Shown: piece after piece, positions 15,368 through 22,758 of the stretch
Numbering within the stretch: the first letter of the stretch is position 1
How the letters are laid out: each line of letters begins with the position of its first letter
Assembly (NCBI GenBank): GCA_025964795.1
Contig: JAOPYC010000062.1
Coordinates: forward strand, 1-47,080
Direction of reading: 5' to 3'
From: Marmoricola sp.
GTDB taxonomy: Bacteria; Actinomycetota; Actinomycetes; Propionibacteriales; Nocardioidaceae
Length of the DNA stretch: 47,080 bases
Position numbers and translations under genes: made by a program
Notes under the pieces: generated by a model
The model's input: the letters and a program-made list of their open reading frames with translations, nothing else
Database searches by the model: none
Told to the model about the DNA's origin: nothing

Positions 15368-15824
15368 GCACCAGCGTCCCGACGGGGTCAGCGACGCCAC
15401 CGTGTCGGCCCTCGGCAAGCTGTCCGAGGCGCTGGAGACGGTCGAGGCCGCGCGCGGTCACCTCTACGCCTTCCACCGCTTGTGCGGCACCGCCGACCTC
15501 ACCCTCGGCGAGGCGGTCAGGGAATTGCGCGAGGCCGGCCACGCCGAGCTCGCGGAGCGGGTCGAGCAGGAGCTCGTGGGGCGCAACATCGTCGAGGGGC
15601 GGTGGAGCTTCCAGCTCGTCGAGGAGTACGACGACACCTACTACTCGGTCTTCAAGGAGCACGAGCAGCGGGCCCGCGACGAGCTGGTCCAGGGTCGCCG
15701 CCACCTGTACGAGGCGGAGATGAAGGAGGACCGTCGTACGCACGGGGCCCGGCACCACGAGTCCACCCCACAGGACGAACCGGCACCGACCGCACCGACC
15801 GCACCGACGAAGGGCACCAGATGA
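15351..15824 (+). CDS. Conserved helical protein of unknown function
   Basis: The 157-residue soluble protein is mostly helix. EALETVEAARGHLYAFHRLCGTADL is a helix carrying Tyr/His/Cys, here cited as HLYAFHRLCG. LREAGHAELAERVEQEL and a Tyr-rich VEEYDDTYYSVFKEHEQRAR follow. The tail is disordered and contains a 9-nt repeat (GCACCGACC, about 15781-15809) that encodes PTAPTAPT. I do not recognise a named family. It overlaps the FUSC gene by 17 nt and the next gene by ATGA, which suggests a three-gene operon with translational coupling. Confidence 0.7.
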   Translation: MTAHPEHQRPDGVSDATVSALGKLSEALETVEAARGHLYAFHRLCGTADLTLGEAVRELREAGHAELAERVEQELVGRNIVEGRWSFQLVEEYDDTYYSVFKEHEQRARDELVQGRRHLYEAEMKEDRRTHGARHHESTPQDEPAPTAPTAPTKGTR

Positions 15825-16249
15825 AGCTCCAGCGCACCGTCGAGACCAACGCCACCCCCGAGGTCGTGTTCGCCTACCTCAGCGACTTCACCCACACCAA
15901 CGAGTGGGACCCCGGGACCGTGAACACGGTGCTGGTCTCCGGCAACGGCGGCGTCGGCACTACCTACCGGAACACCTCGAAGTTCATGGGGCGCGAGACC
16001 GAGCTGACCTACGAGGTCGTCGAGCACCAGCCGAACAGCCTGTTCGCACTGCGCGGCGAGAACTCGTCCGTGGTCGCCAACGACCGGATGGAGATCACCG
16101 CGATCGGGCTGGCCTCCAAGGTGACCTACACCGCCGACTTCGAGTTCAAGGGCCTCGGCCGCTTCATCGCCCCGCTGCTGGCGCCCGCGCTGAAGAAGCT
16201 CGGCGACGAGGCCGAGCACGGGCTCCGCGAGGCGCTCGCGAAGCTGTAG
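15821..16249 (+). CDS. SRPBCC family protein (polyketide cyclase/dehydrase-like)
   Basis: The 142-residue protein has the full SRPBCC helix-grip fold. The opening strand MKLQRTVETNATPEVVF is followed by the YLSDFTHTNEWDPG helix and loop. Strands GTTYRNTSKF and ELTYEVVEHQPNSLFALRG come next, and the protein ends in a long helix (LAPALKKLGDEAEHGLREAL). It probably binds a small hydrophobic ligand. The ATG overlaps the stop of the upstream gene (ATGA), so translation is coupled. Confidence 0.85.
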   Translation: MKLQRTVETNATPEVVFAYLSDFTHTNEWDPGTVNTVLVSGNGGVGTTYRNTSKFMGRETELTYEVVEHQPNSLFALRGENSSVVANDRMEITAIGLASKVTYTADFEFKGLGRFIAPLLAPALKKLGDEAEHGLREALAKL

Positions 16250-16286
16250 CCCCACCTCGGCGCTGGGTTCGCCTCGCCCCCGTGGA

Positions 16287-16292
16287 TACGGT
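16287..16292 (+). promoter_or_regulatory. Predicted -10 (TACGGT) for leaderless SDR gene
   Basis: TACGGT ends 7 nt before the ATG at 16300. No ribosome site is seen. Confidence 0.4.
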
Positions 16293-16299
16293 TCACGAC

Positions 16300-17280
16300 A
16301 TGAGCAGCTTCCCCCAGGGTCTCGCCCGCGGCGTGGACACCGTCATGGACCGCACGGTCGCGCCCGGGTTCACCAAGATCGGTCTCGCCGTACGCCGCAG
16401 CCTGCCCGGCTGGCCCGCCGACCCGGCCCCCGGTGCCCTGGCCGGGAAGACGGCCGCGGTCACCGGGGCGACCTCCGGTCTGGGCCTGGCCACCGCGGAG
16501 GCGTTCGCGCGCCTCGGCGCCGACGTGCGCCTCGTCGTCCGCGACGTGCAGAAGGCGGCCGGCGTGAGGAGCCGGCTCGAGGCGGCGGTGCCCGGGGCTG
16601 CGGTGAGCGTGGACCGCTGCGACGTCTCCGACCTCACCGACGTACGCCGCTTCGCCCGGGAGCTCGAGCTCGACCGGCTCGACGTGCTGGTGCACAACGC
16701 GGGCGCGATGCCGCCCGAGCGCACCGAGTCGCCACAGGGGCACGAGCTGACGATGGCGCTGCACGTCCTCGGGCCGGTGCTGATGACCGAGCTGCTCGCG
16801 CCCAGGCTCGCCGGCCACGACGCGCGGGTGCTGATGGTGACCTCGGGCGGGATGTACGGCCAGCAGCTGCGGGCCGACGACCCGGAGTACCTCGAGGGCG
16901 ACTACGCGCCTGCCACGGCGTACGCGCGGAGCAAGCGGGCCCAGGTCGAGCTGCTGCCGGTCCTGGCCGAGCGGTGGTCGCCTGCCGGCATCGGCGTGCA
17001 CGCGACGCACCCGGGTTGGGCCGACACCCCCGGCGTGGTCGAGTCGCTGCCGACCTTCCACAAGCTGACCGGCCCGCTGCTGCGCGACGCGGCCGGCGGA
17101 GCGGACACGACGGTGTGGCTGGCCGCCGTACGGCCCCAGCCGCCCTCCGGCGAGCTGTGGCACGACCGACGAGCCCGCCCGACCCACCTGCTCCGTCGTA
17201 CGCGGACGGGCGAGGCGGAGCGACGGGAGCTGTGGGACTGGGTGAGCGACCAGGCCGGTCTGGACGAGATCGCCCGCTGA
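16300..17280 (+). CDS. Short-chain dehydrogenase/reductase, retinol-dehydrogenase-like
   Basis: The 326-residue SDR has an N-terminal extension of about 45 residues before the Rossmann fold. The cofactor motif is TGATSGLG, followed by the D of CDVSD and the VLVHNAG strand. SGGMYG supplies the catalytic Ser region and YARSK supplies catalytic Tyr and Lys. Arginine after the second strand (VVRD) suggests NADP preference. It is similar in layout to retinol dehydrogenase/DHRS-type lipid-active SDRs. The substrate is unknown. Confidence 0.88.
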   Translation: MSSFPQGLARGVDTVMDRTVAPGFTKIGLAVRRSLPGWPADPAPGALAGKTAAVTGATSGLGLATAEAFARLGADVRLVVRDVQKAAGVRSRLEAAVPGAAVSVDRCDVSDLTDVRRFARELELDRLDVLVHNAGAMPPERTESPQGHELTMALHVLGPVLMTELLAPRLAGHDARVLMVTSGGMYGQQLRADDPEYLEGDYAPATAYARSKRAQVELLPVLAERWSPAGIGVHATHPGWADTPGVVESLPTFHKLTGPLLRDAAGGADTTVWLAAVRPQPPSGELWHDRRARPTHLLRRTRTGEAERRELWDWVSDQAGLDEIAR

Positions 17281-17333
17281 CACGGGCCCCGGAAGTCCGC
17301 CTCCGGTCGCCCGGGCCGGTCTACCTTGTGCGG

Positions 17334-17807
17334 GTGGACACCAGTCGTGACGAGACGGACGCGGAGCGCTACGACCGCAACTGGATCGACCTGATGCAAG
17401 AGCTGCGCGTCGCGCAGACCGGGGTGCAGGTGCTGGCCGGCTTCCTGCTGACGCTGCCGTTCAGCTCACGGTTCGGCGACATCAGCGGGGGACACCGCAT
17501 GATCTACCTGGTGGCCTTCAGCCTCGCAGTGGCCACGGTCGGCCTGATGACGGCCCCGGCCGCGCTGCACCGGTTCCTGTTCGGCCGCCACGAGAAGGAC
17601 GTGCTCGTGCTCGCGGGCGGCCTCTACGCCAAGCTCGGCCTGGCCGCCATGGGCCTGACGCTGGTCACGGTCGTGGTCCTCATCTTCGGGGTGGTGGTCG
17701 ACGACACCGCCGGGATCATCGCCGGGGTCGTCGTGCTCCTCTTCTACGCACTGGCGTGGGTGGTGTTGCCGTTGAGTCTGGTGAGACGGGGTACGAGGCG
17801 TCAGTGA
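17334..17807 (+). CDS. DUF6328 family membrane protein
   Basis: The 157-residue protein has a short acidic soluble start, then the family block DLMQELRVAQTGVQVLAGFL. Four membrane helices follow (about 32-50, 58-82, 100-125 and 128-150). A PFSSRF motif follows the first helix. The function is not known. I place the start at GTG 17334 because TACCTT at 17322-17327 lies 6 nt before it; a GTG two codons earlier would directly abut that element. The stop overlaps the next start (GTGA). Confidence 0.78.
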   Translation: MDTSRDETDAERYDRNWIDLMQELRVAQTGVQVLAGFLLTLPFSSRFGDISGGHRMIYLVAFSLAVATVGLMTAPAALHRFLFGRHEKDVLVLAGGLYAKLGLAAMGLTLVTVVVLIFGVVVDDTAGIIAGVVVLLFYALAWVVLPLSLVRRGTRRQ

Positions 17808-18007
17808 GCAGCCGATCCCCGTCCGAGAAGGCGGCCCAGAGCGTCCAGGAACAGATTGCCCGGGCGGAGGCCCGCGGTGCCGAGGAGGTCCGGGCCGAGA
17901 TCCGGCGCCTGCTCGACGACCGGCGTCGCATCGTCCGCATGGGCGACCAGCAGATCGAGGTCATCGAGGTCTCCGCGCTCGACGACCTGGTGTCCGAGCC
18001 CGAGTAG
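17804..18007 (+). CDS. Small helical protein of unknown function
   Basis: The 67-residue product is charged and almost wholly helical, with AAQSVQEQIARAEARGAEEVRAEIRRLL as a possible coiled coil (quoted in part: EQIARAEARGAEEV). It ends in a strand IEVIEVSALDDLV. The GTG overlaps the stop of the DUF6328 gene by 4 nt, so it is probably translated by coupling and may work with that membrane protein. No family is recognised. Confidence 0.6.
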   Translation: MSSRSPSEKAAQSVQEQIARAEARGAEEVRAEIRRLLDDRRRIVRMGDQQIEVIEVSALDDLVSEPE

Positions 18008-18157
18008 GCCTGTGCCACGGGAGAGCACCGGGTCGGCGTAGGCAGGTCGGCCCCGTCACGCGGTAGGCCGCGAGGCCACGTCGTACTGTCGCCGTGCCGG
18101 CCACGCCCTCAGGGAGACCCATGGCCGCATCTTGTCAGCGTCCTCGGGAGGGATTGC

Positions 18158-19801
18158 ATGCAGCACACCGACTGGCTTCTCCGGCACAGCGAGCGCGCGA
18201 ACGCCGACACCCGGCTCGACGACCTCCATCCCGGTGACGAGGCCTGGTCGGAGGGCAACCTGGTGCGTCCGCTGATCCACGGGGCGACGTACTTCGCGGA
18301 GCTGTGCGAGCGCATCGAGGCGACGAAGGCCGGTGACCTGGTCTTCTTCACCGACTGGCAGGGCGACGCGGACGAGCAGCTCACCGGTGAGCCCGGCAGC
18401 GAGGTCGTCGAGGTGCTCGCGTGCGCGGACGAGCGCGACGTCGACGTACGCGGGCTGATCTGGCGCTCACACACGGAGATGATCAACTTCAGCGCCAGCG
18501 AGAACCGGCTGCTGGGCCGGCAGCTGCAGTCGCGCGGGGCTGAGGCGCTGCTGGACATGCGCGTCCGCACCGGGGGCTCGCACCACCAGAAGCTGGTGGT
18601 CATCCGGCACCGGGACCACCCCGAGCGGGACATCGCCTACGTCGGCGGGATCGACCTGTGCCACTCGCGGCGCGACACCGCGGCGCACCACGGGGACCCG
18701 CAGGCCCTCGAGATGGCCCCCGAGTACGGCGACACCCCGCCGTGGCACGACGTGATGGCCGCGATCACCGGGCCCGCCGTGCACGACGTCGAGACCGTCT
18801 TCCGGGAGCGCTGGGAGGACCCGACACGGCTGACCCGGCACCCGGTCTACTGGACGCAGGACAAGATCCGGGGGATGGACATGACTCCCGACCCGCTGCC
18901 CGAGCAGGCCCCGCCGCCGCCCTCGCCGGAGGGTGCCACGCAGGTCGTCCAGCTGCTGCGGACCTACCCGAACCTGCGGCAGGGCCGGGACTACCCGTTC
19001 GCCCGCGGCGGCGAGCGCAGTGTCGCGCGCGGCTACAGCAAGGCCGTGGCGAAGGCCCGGAAGCTGATCTACATCGAGGACCAGTACCTCTGGGGTCAGC
19101 AGGTCGGCGACGTGTTCACCGAATCGCTGCGCGCGGACCCGGAGCTGCGCATCGTGGCCGTGGTGCCGATGTTCACCGACCAGGCCGGCTTCCTGGCCCG
19201 GGCCCCGCAGATGCTCGGCCGGGCCAAGGCGATGCGAAGGATGGAGGAGGCGGCGCCCGGTCGGGTGGCGATCTACGGGATCGAGAACCACCAGGGCACC
19301 CCGGTCTACGTGCACGCCAAGGTCTGCGTGATGGACGACGTCTGGGCGACGATCGGGTCGGACAACTTCAACCGCCGGTCGTGGACCCACGACTCGGAGC
19401 TCTCGGCGGTGGTGGTGGACCCCTCCGGGTCGGACCACAGCCCCTACGCGCGCCGGCTCCGGCTCACGCTCGCTGCGGAGCACCTGGACCGCCTCGACGA
19501 CGTCGTCGACGACCCGACCGACGGGACCGGTGACGAGGTGAACGGGGCCCGGTCCCTGCTCGAGGTGATGGCCGACTGCGTGGACGCGGCCGGCATGTTC
19601 ACGGCGTACGAGCAGACGGCGCGCGCGCTCGACGACTGGCACGCCGGCGGCCAGGTCGGGACCCGCCCCCCGGGCCGCCTCCGCCGGCTCCAGCCGCCCG
19701 AGCTCTCCCGCTGGGCCCGCGCCGCCGCCACCATCCCCTACCTCGTCGTCCACGACCCCGACGGCCGCCCGAAGCCGCTGCGCCGGACGGAGAATTTCTG
19801 A
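18158..19801 (+). CDS. Phospholipase D family protein
   Basis: The 547-residue protein has two PLD catalytic motifs. The first is HQK with His143 and Lys145; its Asp is displaced (RHRD rather than HxKxxxxD). The second is a full HxKxxxxD, HAKVCVMD with His386, followed by GSDNFNRRS. Between them are the VGGIDLCHSRRDT and YIEDQYLWG blocks of the PLD superfamily. There is no signal peptide, so it is probably cytosolic. Phosphodiester hydrolysis or transphosphatidylation of phospholipids is the family reaction. A GGGAGGG site lies about 8 nt before the ATG. Confidence 0.92.
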   Translation: MQHTDWLLRHSERANADTRLDDLHPGDEAWSEGNLVRPLIHGATYFAELCERIEATKAGDLVFFTDWQGDADEQLTGEPGSEVVEVLACADERDVDVRGLIWRSHTEMINFSASENRLLGRQLQSRGAEALLDMRVRTGGSHHQKLVVIRHRDHPERDIAYVGGIDLCHSRRDTAAHHGDPQALEMAPEYGDTPPWHDVMAAITGPAVHDVETVFRERWEDPTRLTRHPVYWTQDKIRGMDMTPDPLPEQAPPPPSPEGATQVVQLLRTYPNLRQGRDYPFARGGERSVARGYSKAVAKARKLIYIEDQYLWGQQVGDVFTESLRADPELRIVAVVPMFTDQAGFLARAPQMLGRAKAMRRMEEAAPGRVAIYGIENHQGTPVYVHAKVCVMDDVWATIGSDNFNRRSWTHDSELSAVVVDPSGSDHSPYARRLRLTLAAEHLDRLDDVVDDPTDGTGDEVNGARSLLEVMADCVDAAGMFTAYEQTARALDDWHAGGQVGTRPPGRLRRLQPPELSRWARAAATIPYLVVHDPDGRPKPLRRTENF

Positions 19802-19937
19802 AACGCCATCTCCGCGTTGCACCAGGGGGGAAGTGACAGTTTCGCGGGGGCAGTGACCTGCACCCCCGGCCCGCAGGCGGCGGGTGGGCGCAGCGGCTGA
19901 CGGTCCCGGGGTTTGACCCCTGGGCGACGATGGGGGC

Positions 19938-20222
19938 ATGGCAGACGTGGAGACCAGGAACAACGAGGCCGAGAACCGCTACGAGGCGTACGTCGACGGG
20001 GAGCTCGCCGGCTCGGCGTACTACGAGCTCGACGACGAGCGGATCGTGTTCACCCACACCGAGGTCGACGACAAGTTCGAGGGCCACGGAGTCGGGTCGG
20101 CGCTGGCCCGGTTCGCGCTAGACGACGTCCGGGCCACGGGTGGCCACCGCGTCGTCCCCCGATGCCCGTTCATCAAGGGCTGGATCGACCGGCACCCCGA
20201 CTACCGCGACCTCACCCGCTGA
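19938..20222 (+). CDS. Small GNAT-family N-acetyltransferase (Acetyltransf_CG type)
   Basis: The 94-residue protein is a minimal GNAT of the PF14542 group. It has AYVDGELAGSAYYELDD, IVFTHTEVDDKFEGHGVGSAL (the acetyl-CoA loop, in part EGHGVGSAL), VVPRCPFIKGWIDRHP and YRDL. Such proteins may acetylate small molecules or bind CoA; the acceptor is unknown. A near-perfect hairpin (CCCGGGGT...ACCCCTGGG, about 19905-19924) lies just upstream and overlaps the promoter region. Confidence 0.88.
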   Translation: MADVETRNNEAENRYEAYVDGELAGSAYYELDDERIVFTHTEVDDKFEGHGVGSALARFALDDVRATGGHRVVPRCPFIKGWIDRHPDYRDLTR

Positions 20223-20278
20223 GTCCACGTCGCGGATCGGCCCTTGATCGAGACCGATCTGCGAGCAATGTTCGGGAA

Positions 20279-20743
20279 ATGGCTGACAATCGGATCACTG
20301 TCGAACGGACCATCAACGCGCCCAGCGCCCAGATCTTCGAGGTGCTGAGCAACCCCGAGAACCACGTCGAGCTCGACGGCTCGGGCTTCGTGAAGTCCGA
20401 CGAGAAGACGAACCGCCTCGAGCAGGTCGGCGACGTGTTCACCATGAACATGGAGGGCGACCACATGGGCGGGGAGTACCAGACCGAGAACCACGTGGTC
20501 GGCTTCGACGAGAACAAGCTGCTCGCGTGGAAGACCGCGCCCGCCGGTGCCGAGCCGCCCGGCTGGCAGTGGGTCTGGGAGCTGGAGTCGGAGGGCTCGG
20601 ACTCCACGCTGGTGAAGCTCACCTACGACTGGGACGCCGTCACCGACCAGGACCTGCTCGCCAAGGTCGGCTTCCCGCTGGTCCACGAGGACCAGCTCGA
20701 GGACAGCCTGGTCCGCCTCGACGAGCACGTCACCGGCTCCTGA
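20279..20743 (+). CDS. SRPBCC family protein
   Basis: The 154-residue protein opens ITVERTINAPSAQIFEVLSN, the standard first strand and helix of the SRPBCC fold. HVELDGSGFV and GDVFTMNMEGDHMGGEYQTENHV follow, then WQWVWELE and a C-terminal helix. It is close to the activator-of-Hsp90/START-like branch used for hydrophobic ligands. The ATG at 20279 follows CAATGT with a 7-nt gap. It is convergent with arsC. The role is not predictable. Confidence 0.85.
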   Translation: MADNRITVERTINAPSAQIFEVLSNPENHVELDGSGFVKSDEKTNRLEQVGDVFTMNMEGDHMGGEYQTENHVVGFDENKLLAWKTAPAGAEPPGWQWVWELESEGSDSTLVKLTYDWDAVTDQDLLAKVGFPLVHEDQLEDSLVRLDEHVTGS

Positions 20744-20819
20744 CCCTCCGGTGCTCGCCGCCGCGATGGACCTGGCCCGGCTCGTCGCCGCCAACGCCCC
20801 GCTCGCTGACCCGCTCGGC

Positions 20820-21218
20820 TCAGAGCAGCTCGGCGACCAGGGCCTGGACCCGGCGGCGGATCTCGTCGCGGATCGGGCGGACGGCGTCGAGGTCCTGGCC
20901 TGCCGGGTCGTCGAGGACCCAGTCCTCGTAGCGCTTCCCCGGGAACCACGGGCACTCGTCGCCGCAGCCCATCGTGACCACGACGTCGGCGGCGTGGACC
21001 GCGTCCGGGGTCAGGACCTTCGGCTGCTCGGCCGCGATGTCGATGCCCTCCTCCGCCATCGCCGCGACGGCGACCGGGTTGACCTGGTCGGTCGGCTGCG
21101 ACCCGGCGGAGCGTACGGCGACCCGCTCGCCGGCCAGGTGCTGGAGATAGCCGGCCGCCATCTGGGACCGGCCCGCGTTGTGCACGCAGACGAACAGCAC
21201 GGTGGGTCGATCAGGCAC
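20820..21218 (-). CDS. arsC: Arsenate reductase ArsC (low-molecular-weight phosphatase type)
   Basis: The 132-residue enzyme has the LMW-phosphatase P-loop CVHNAGRSQ with nucleophile Cys11 and Arg17. Further cysteines Cys85 and Cys89 lie in MGCGDECPWFPGKRYEDW. It reduces arsenate to arsenite in the cytosol. In actinobacteria relatives use either an intramolecular Cys relay with thioredoxin or mycothiol/mycoredoxin; the sequence alone does not decide. Its ATG overlaps the end of the aquaporin gene by 8 nt, so arsR-aquaporin-arsC is one operon. Confidence 0.93.
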   Translation of the reverse strand: MPDRPTVLFVCVHNAGRSQMAAGYLQHLAGERVAVRSAGSQPTDQVNPVAVAAMAEEGIDIAAEQPKVLTPDAVHAADVVVTMGCGDECPWFPGKRYEDWVLDDPAGQDLDAVRPIRDEIRRRVQALVAELL

Positions 21219-21900
21219 GGAGGACCTCCTGGGCAGGAACCGGGAAGAGCAGGTGGACCAGGCCGAGGCCGAGGACGCCCCCGACCAGCTGGGCCAGCAC
21301 GAACGGTGGTGCCGAGGAGGGCGCTATCCCTGCGAAGGTGTCGGTGAGCATCCGCGCCACGGTCACGGCGGGGTTGGCGAAGCTGGTCGAGCTGGTGAAC
21401 CAGTAGGCGGCGGCGATGTAGCCGCCCACGGCGTACGCCACGGCATCTCCGCGGCCGCGGCGCAACGTGCCGAAGACGACGAGCACCAGCCCCCCGGTGG
21501 CGACGACCTCGCCGAGCAGCAGGCCGGCGCCCGCACGCTGGTGCGTGGACCACGTCACCGCGTCGAGGTCGAACATCAGGTTCGCCACCACGGCTCCGAC
21601 GACACCGCCGAGCGCCTGCGCCGCCACCAGGGCCACCGCGTCCCGGGTCGTGAGCAGGCCCAGGAACCGCTCGACCAGCGTCACCACCGGGTTGAACGAC
21701 GCGGAGACCGGTTGCAGCGCCAGCACCAGCGCGACCAGGGCCGCCCCGGTGGCCAGGCTGTTCTCCAGCAGTTGCAGACCGACGTCGCTCGGGGACAGCC
21801 GGACCGCCGCGATGCCGGACCCGACCACCGCCGTCACCAGGAAGGCGGTGCCGACAGCCTCAGCACCGGCGCGACGGGCCAAGGAGATTGGCGGGGTCAC
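21211..21900 (-). CDS. MIP-family aquaporin (AqpS-like arsenite channel)
   Basis: The 229-residue protein has six membrane helices and both half-helix signatures: FNPVV (NPV instead of NPA) in the first half and FANPAVT in the second. MIP channels conduct glycerol, water or neutral metalloids. Here it sits inside an arsR-arsC operon and no ArsB or Acr3 pump gene is present. It therefore probably lets arsenite, As(OH)3, leave the cell down its gradient, as proposed for the aqpS-containing ars operon of Sinorhizobium. The GTG start overlaps the arsR stop (GTGA), so translation is coupled. Confidence 0.88.
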   Translation of the reverse strand: MTPPISLARRAGAEAVGTAFLVTAVVGSGIAAVRLSPSDVGLQLLENSLATGAALVALVLALQPVSASFNPVVTLVERFLGLLTTRDAVALVAAQALGGVVGAVVANLMFDLDAVTWSTHQRAGAGLLLGEVVATGGLVLVVFGTLRRGRGDAVAYAVGGYIAAAYWFTSSTSFANPAVTVARMLTDTFAGIAPSSAPPFVLAQLVGGVLGLGLVHLLFPVPAQEVLRA

Positions 21901-22256
21901 GCCACGACGCCGCCGAGCAGGGTCCCCAGCGCGGACAGCGCCTCGGCCCGCACCCGGTAGTAGACCCACACCCCACGCTTGCTCCGGTCGAGCAGCCCGA
22001 CCTCGTGCAGCACCTTGAGGTGGTGGCTGATCGTGGGCTGCGACAGGTCGAAGGCGTCGTTGAGGTCGCACACGCACGCCTCCTGGTCGGCGTGGGAGGC
22101 CACCAGGGACAGCAGCCGGAGCCGCACCGGGTCGGCCAGCGCCTTGAGCAACGGCGCGATCCGGATCGCCTCGTCCGCGCCGATCGGCTGCTTCAGCAGT
22201 GGTGAGCAGCACGCGACGGTCTCTGTGGGCGTCAGCAACGGCAAGGACATCGACAT
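21897..22256 (-). CDS. arsR: ArsR/SmtB-family arsenite-responsive repressor
   Basis: The 119-residue winged-helix protein has the recognition region LSQPTISHHLKVLHEVGLL. Cysteine candidates for As(III) are the adjacent Cys16-Cys17 in VACCSP and the pair in EACVCDL. The N-terminal CC pair plus one later Cys resembles the Corynebacterium ArsR site rather than the E. coli CVC-only site. It should repress the operon until arsenite binds. The ATG at 22256 follows CAATAT with a 6-nt gap, suggesting a leaderless message whose promoter is covered by the operator. Confidence 0.92.
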   Translation of the reverse strand: MSMSLPLLTPTETVACCSPLLKQPIGADEAIRIAPLLKALADPVRLRLLSLVASHADQEACVCDLNDAFDLSQPTISHHLKVLHEVGLLDRSKRGVWVYYRVRAEALSALGTLLGGVVA

Positions 22257-22283
22257 GTGTAAATATTGACATGTGTCTATGTC
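22252..22283. promoter_or_regulatory. Divergent arsR/arsI promoter and probable ArsR operator
   Basis: An AT-rich island holds two direct copies of GACATGTGT (22252-22260 and 22268-22276, 16 nt apart) and an inverted repeat GACAT-N6-ATGTC (22268-22283). The minus-strand CAATAT for arsR lies between the copies and TTGACA lies on the plus strand. ArsR binding here would block both directions. Confidence 0.6.
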
Positions 22284-22323
22284 CGTGGCAAGTTCGACGC
22301 GAACCCACGCCCTTGGAGGACCC

Positions 22324-22758
22324 ATGTCTCGCGTCCAGCTCGCCCTCAACGTCGACGACCTGCAGCAGTCGATCGCGTTCTACTCCCACCTGTTCGGCAC
22401 CGAGCCGGCCAAGGTGCGCGACGGCTACGCCAACTTCGCCGTGGTCGACCCACCGCTGAAGCTGGTGCTGATCCAGAACCCGGGTCGCGGCGGCTCGCTC
22501 AACCACCTCGGGGTCGAGGTCGCCGACACCGACACCGTCGACGCCGAGCAGACCCGGCTGGCCGCGGCCGGTCTCGGCTCCGTCGACGAGCGCAACTCGG
22601 TATGCTGCTACGCCAAGCAGGACAAGTTCTGGGTCGAGGGCGCGCCCGACCAGGAGCGCTGGGAGGTCTACACGGTGCTCGAGGACAGCACCGTCTACGG
22701 CAGCCACGGGGGCGAGAACGAGATGGCAGCGCCGCAGTCCAGCAGCGCCTGCTGCTAG
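22324..22758 (+). CDS. arsI: ArsI/CadI-family VOC protein, probable C-As lyase
   Basis: The 144-residue protein matches ArsI/CadI over its length. It has VQLALNVDDLQQSIAFYSHL, then LNHLGVEV with a metal-ligand His. CCYAKQDKFWVEG carries the vicinal cysteines that bind trivalent arsenicals, and WEVYTVL carries the metal-ligand Glu. A final CC follows a disordered tail. ArsI cleaves the carbon-arsenic bond of methylarsenite with Fe(II) and O2. GGAGG lies just before the ATG. It is divergent from arsR and should be derepressed with it. CadI homologues are cadmium-inducible, so cadmium is an alternative inducer. Confidence 0.9.
   Translation: MSRVQLALNVDDLQQSIAFYSHLFGTEPAKVRDGYANFAVVDPPLKLVLIQNPGRGGSLNHLGVEVADTDTVDAEQTRLAAAGLGSVDERNSVCCYAKQDKFWVEGAPDQERWEVYTVLEDSTVYGSHGGENEMAAPQSSSACC

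Noticed and set aside
15781-15809. Repeat GCACCGACC x3 as a functional microsatellite
   Set aside because: It stays in frame, coding PTAPTAPT in a disordered tail, so simple coding low complexity suffices.
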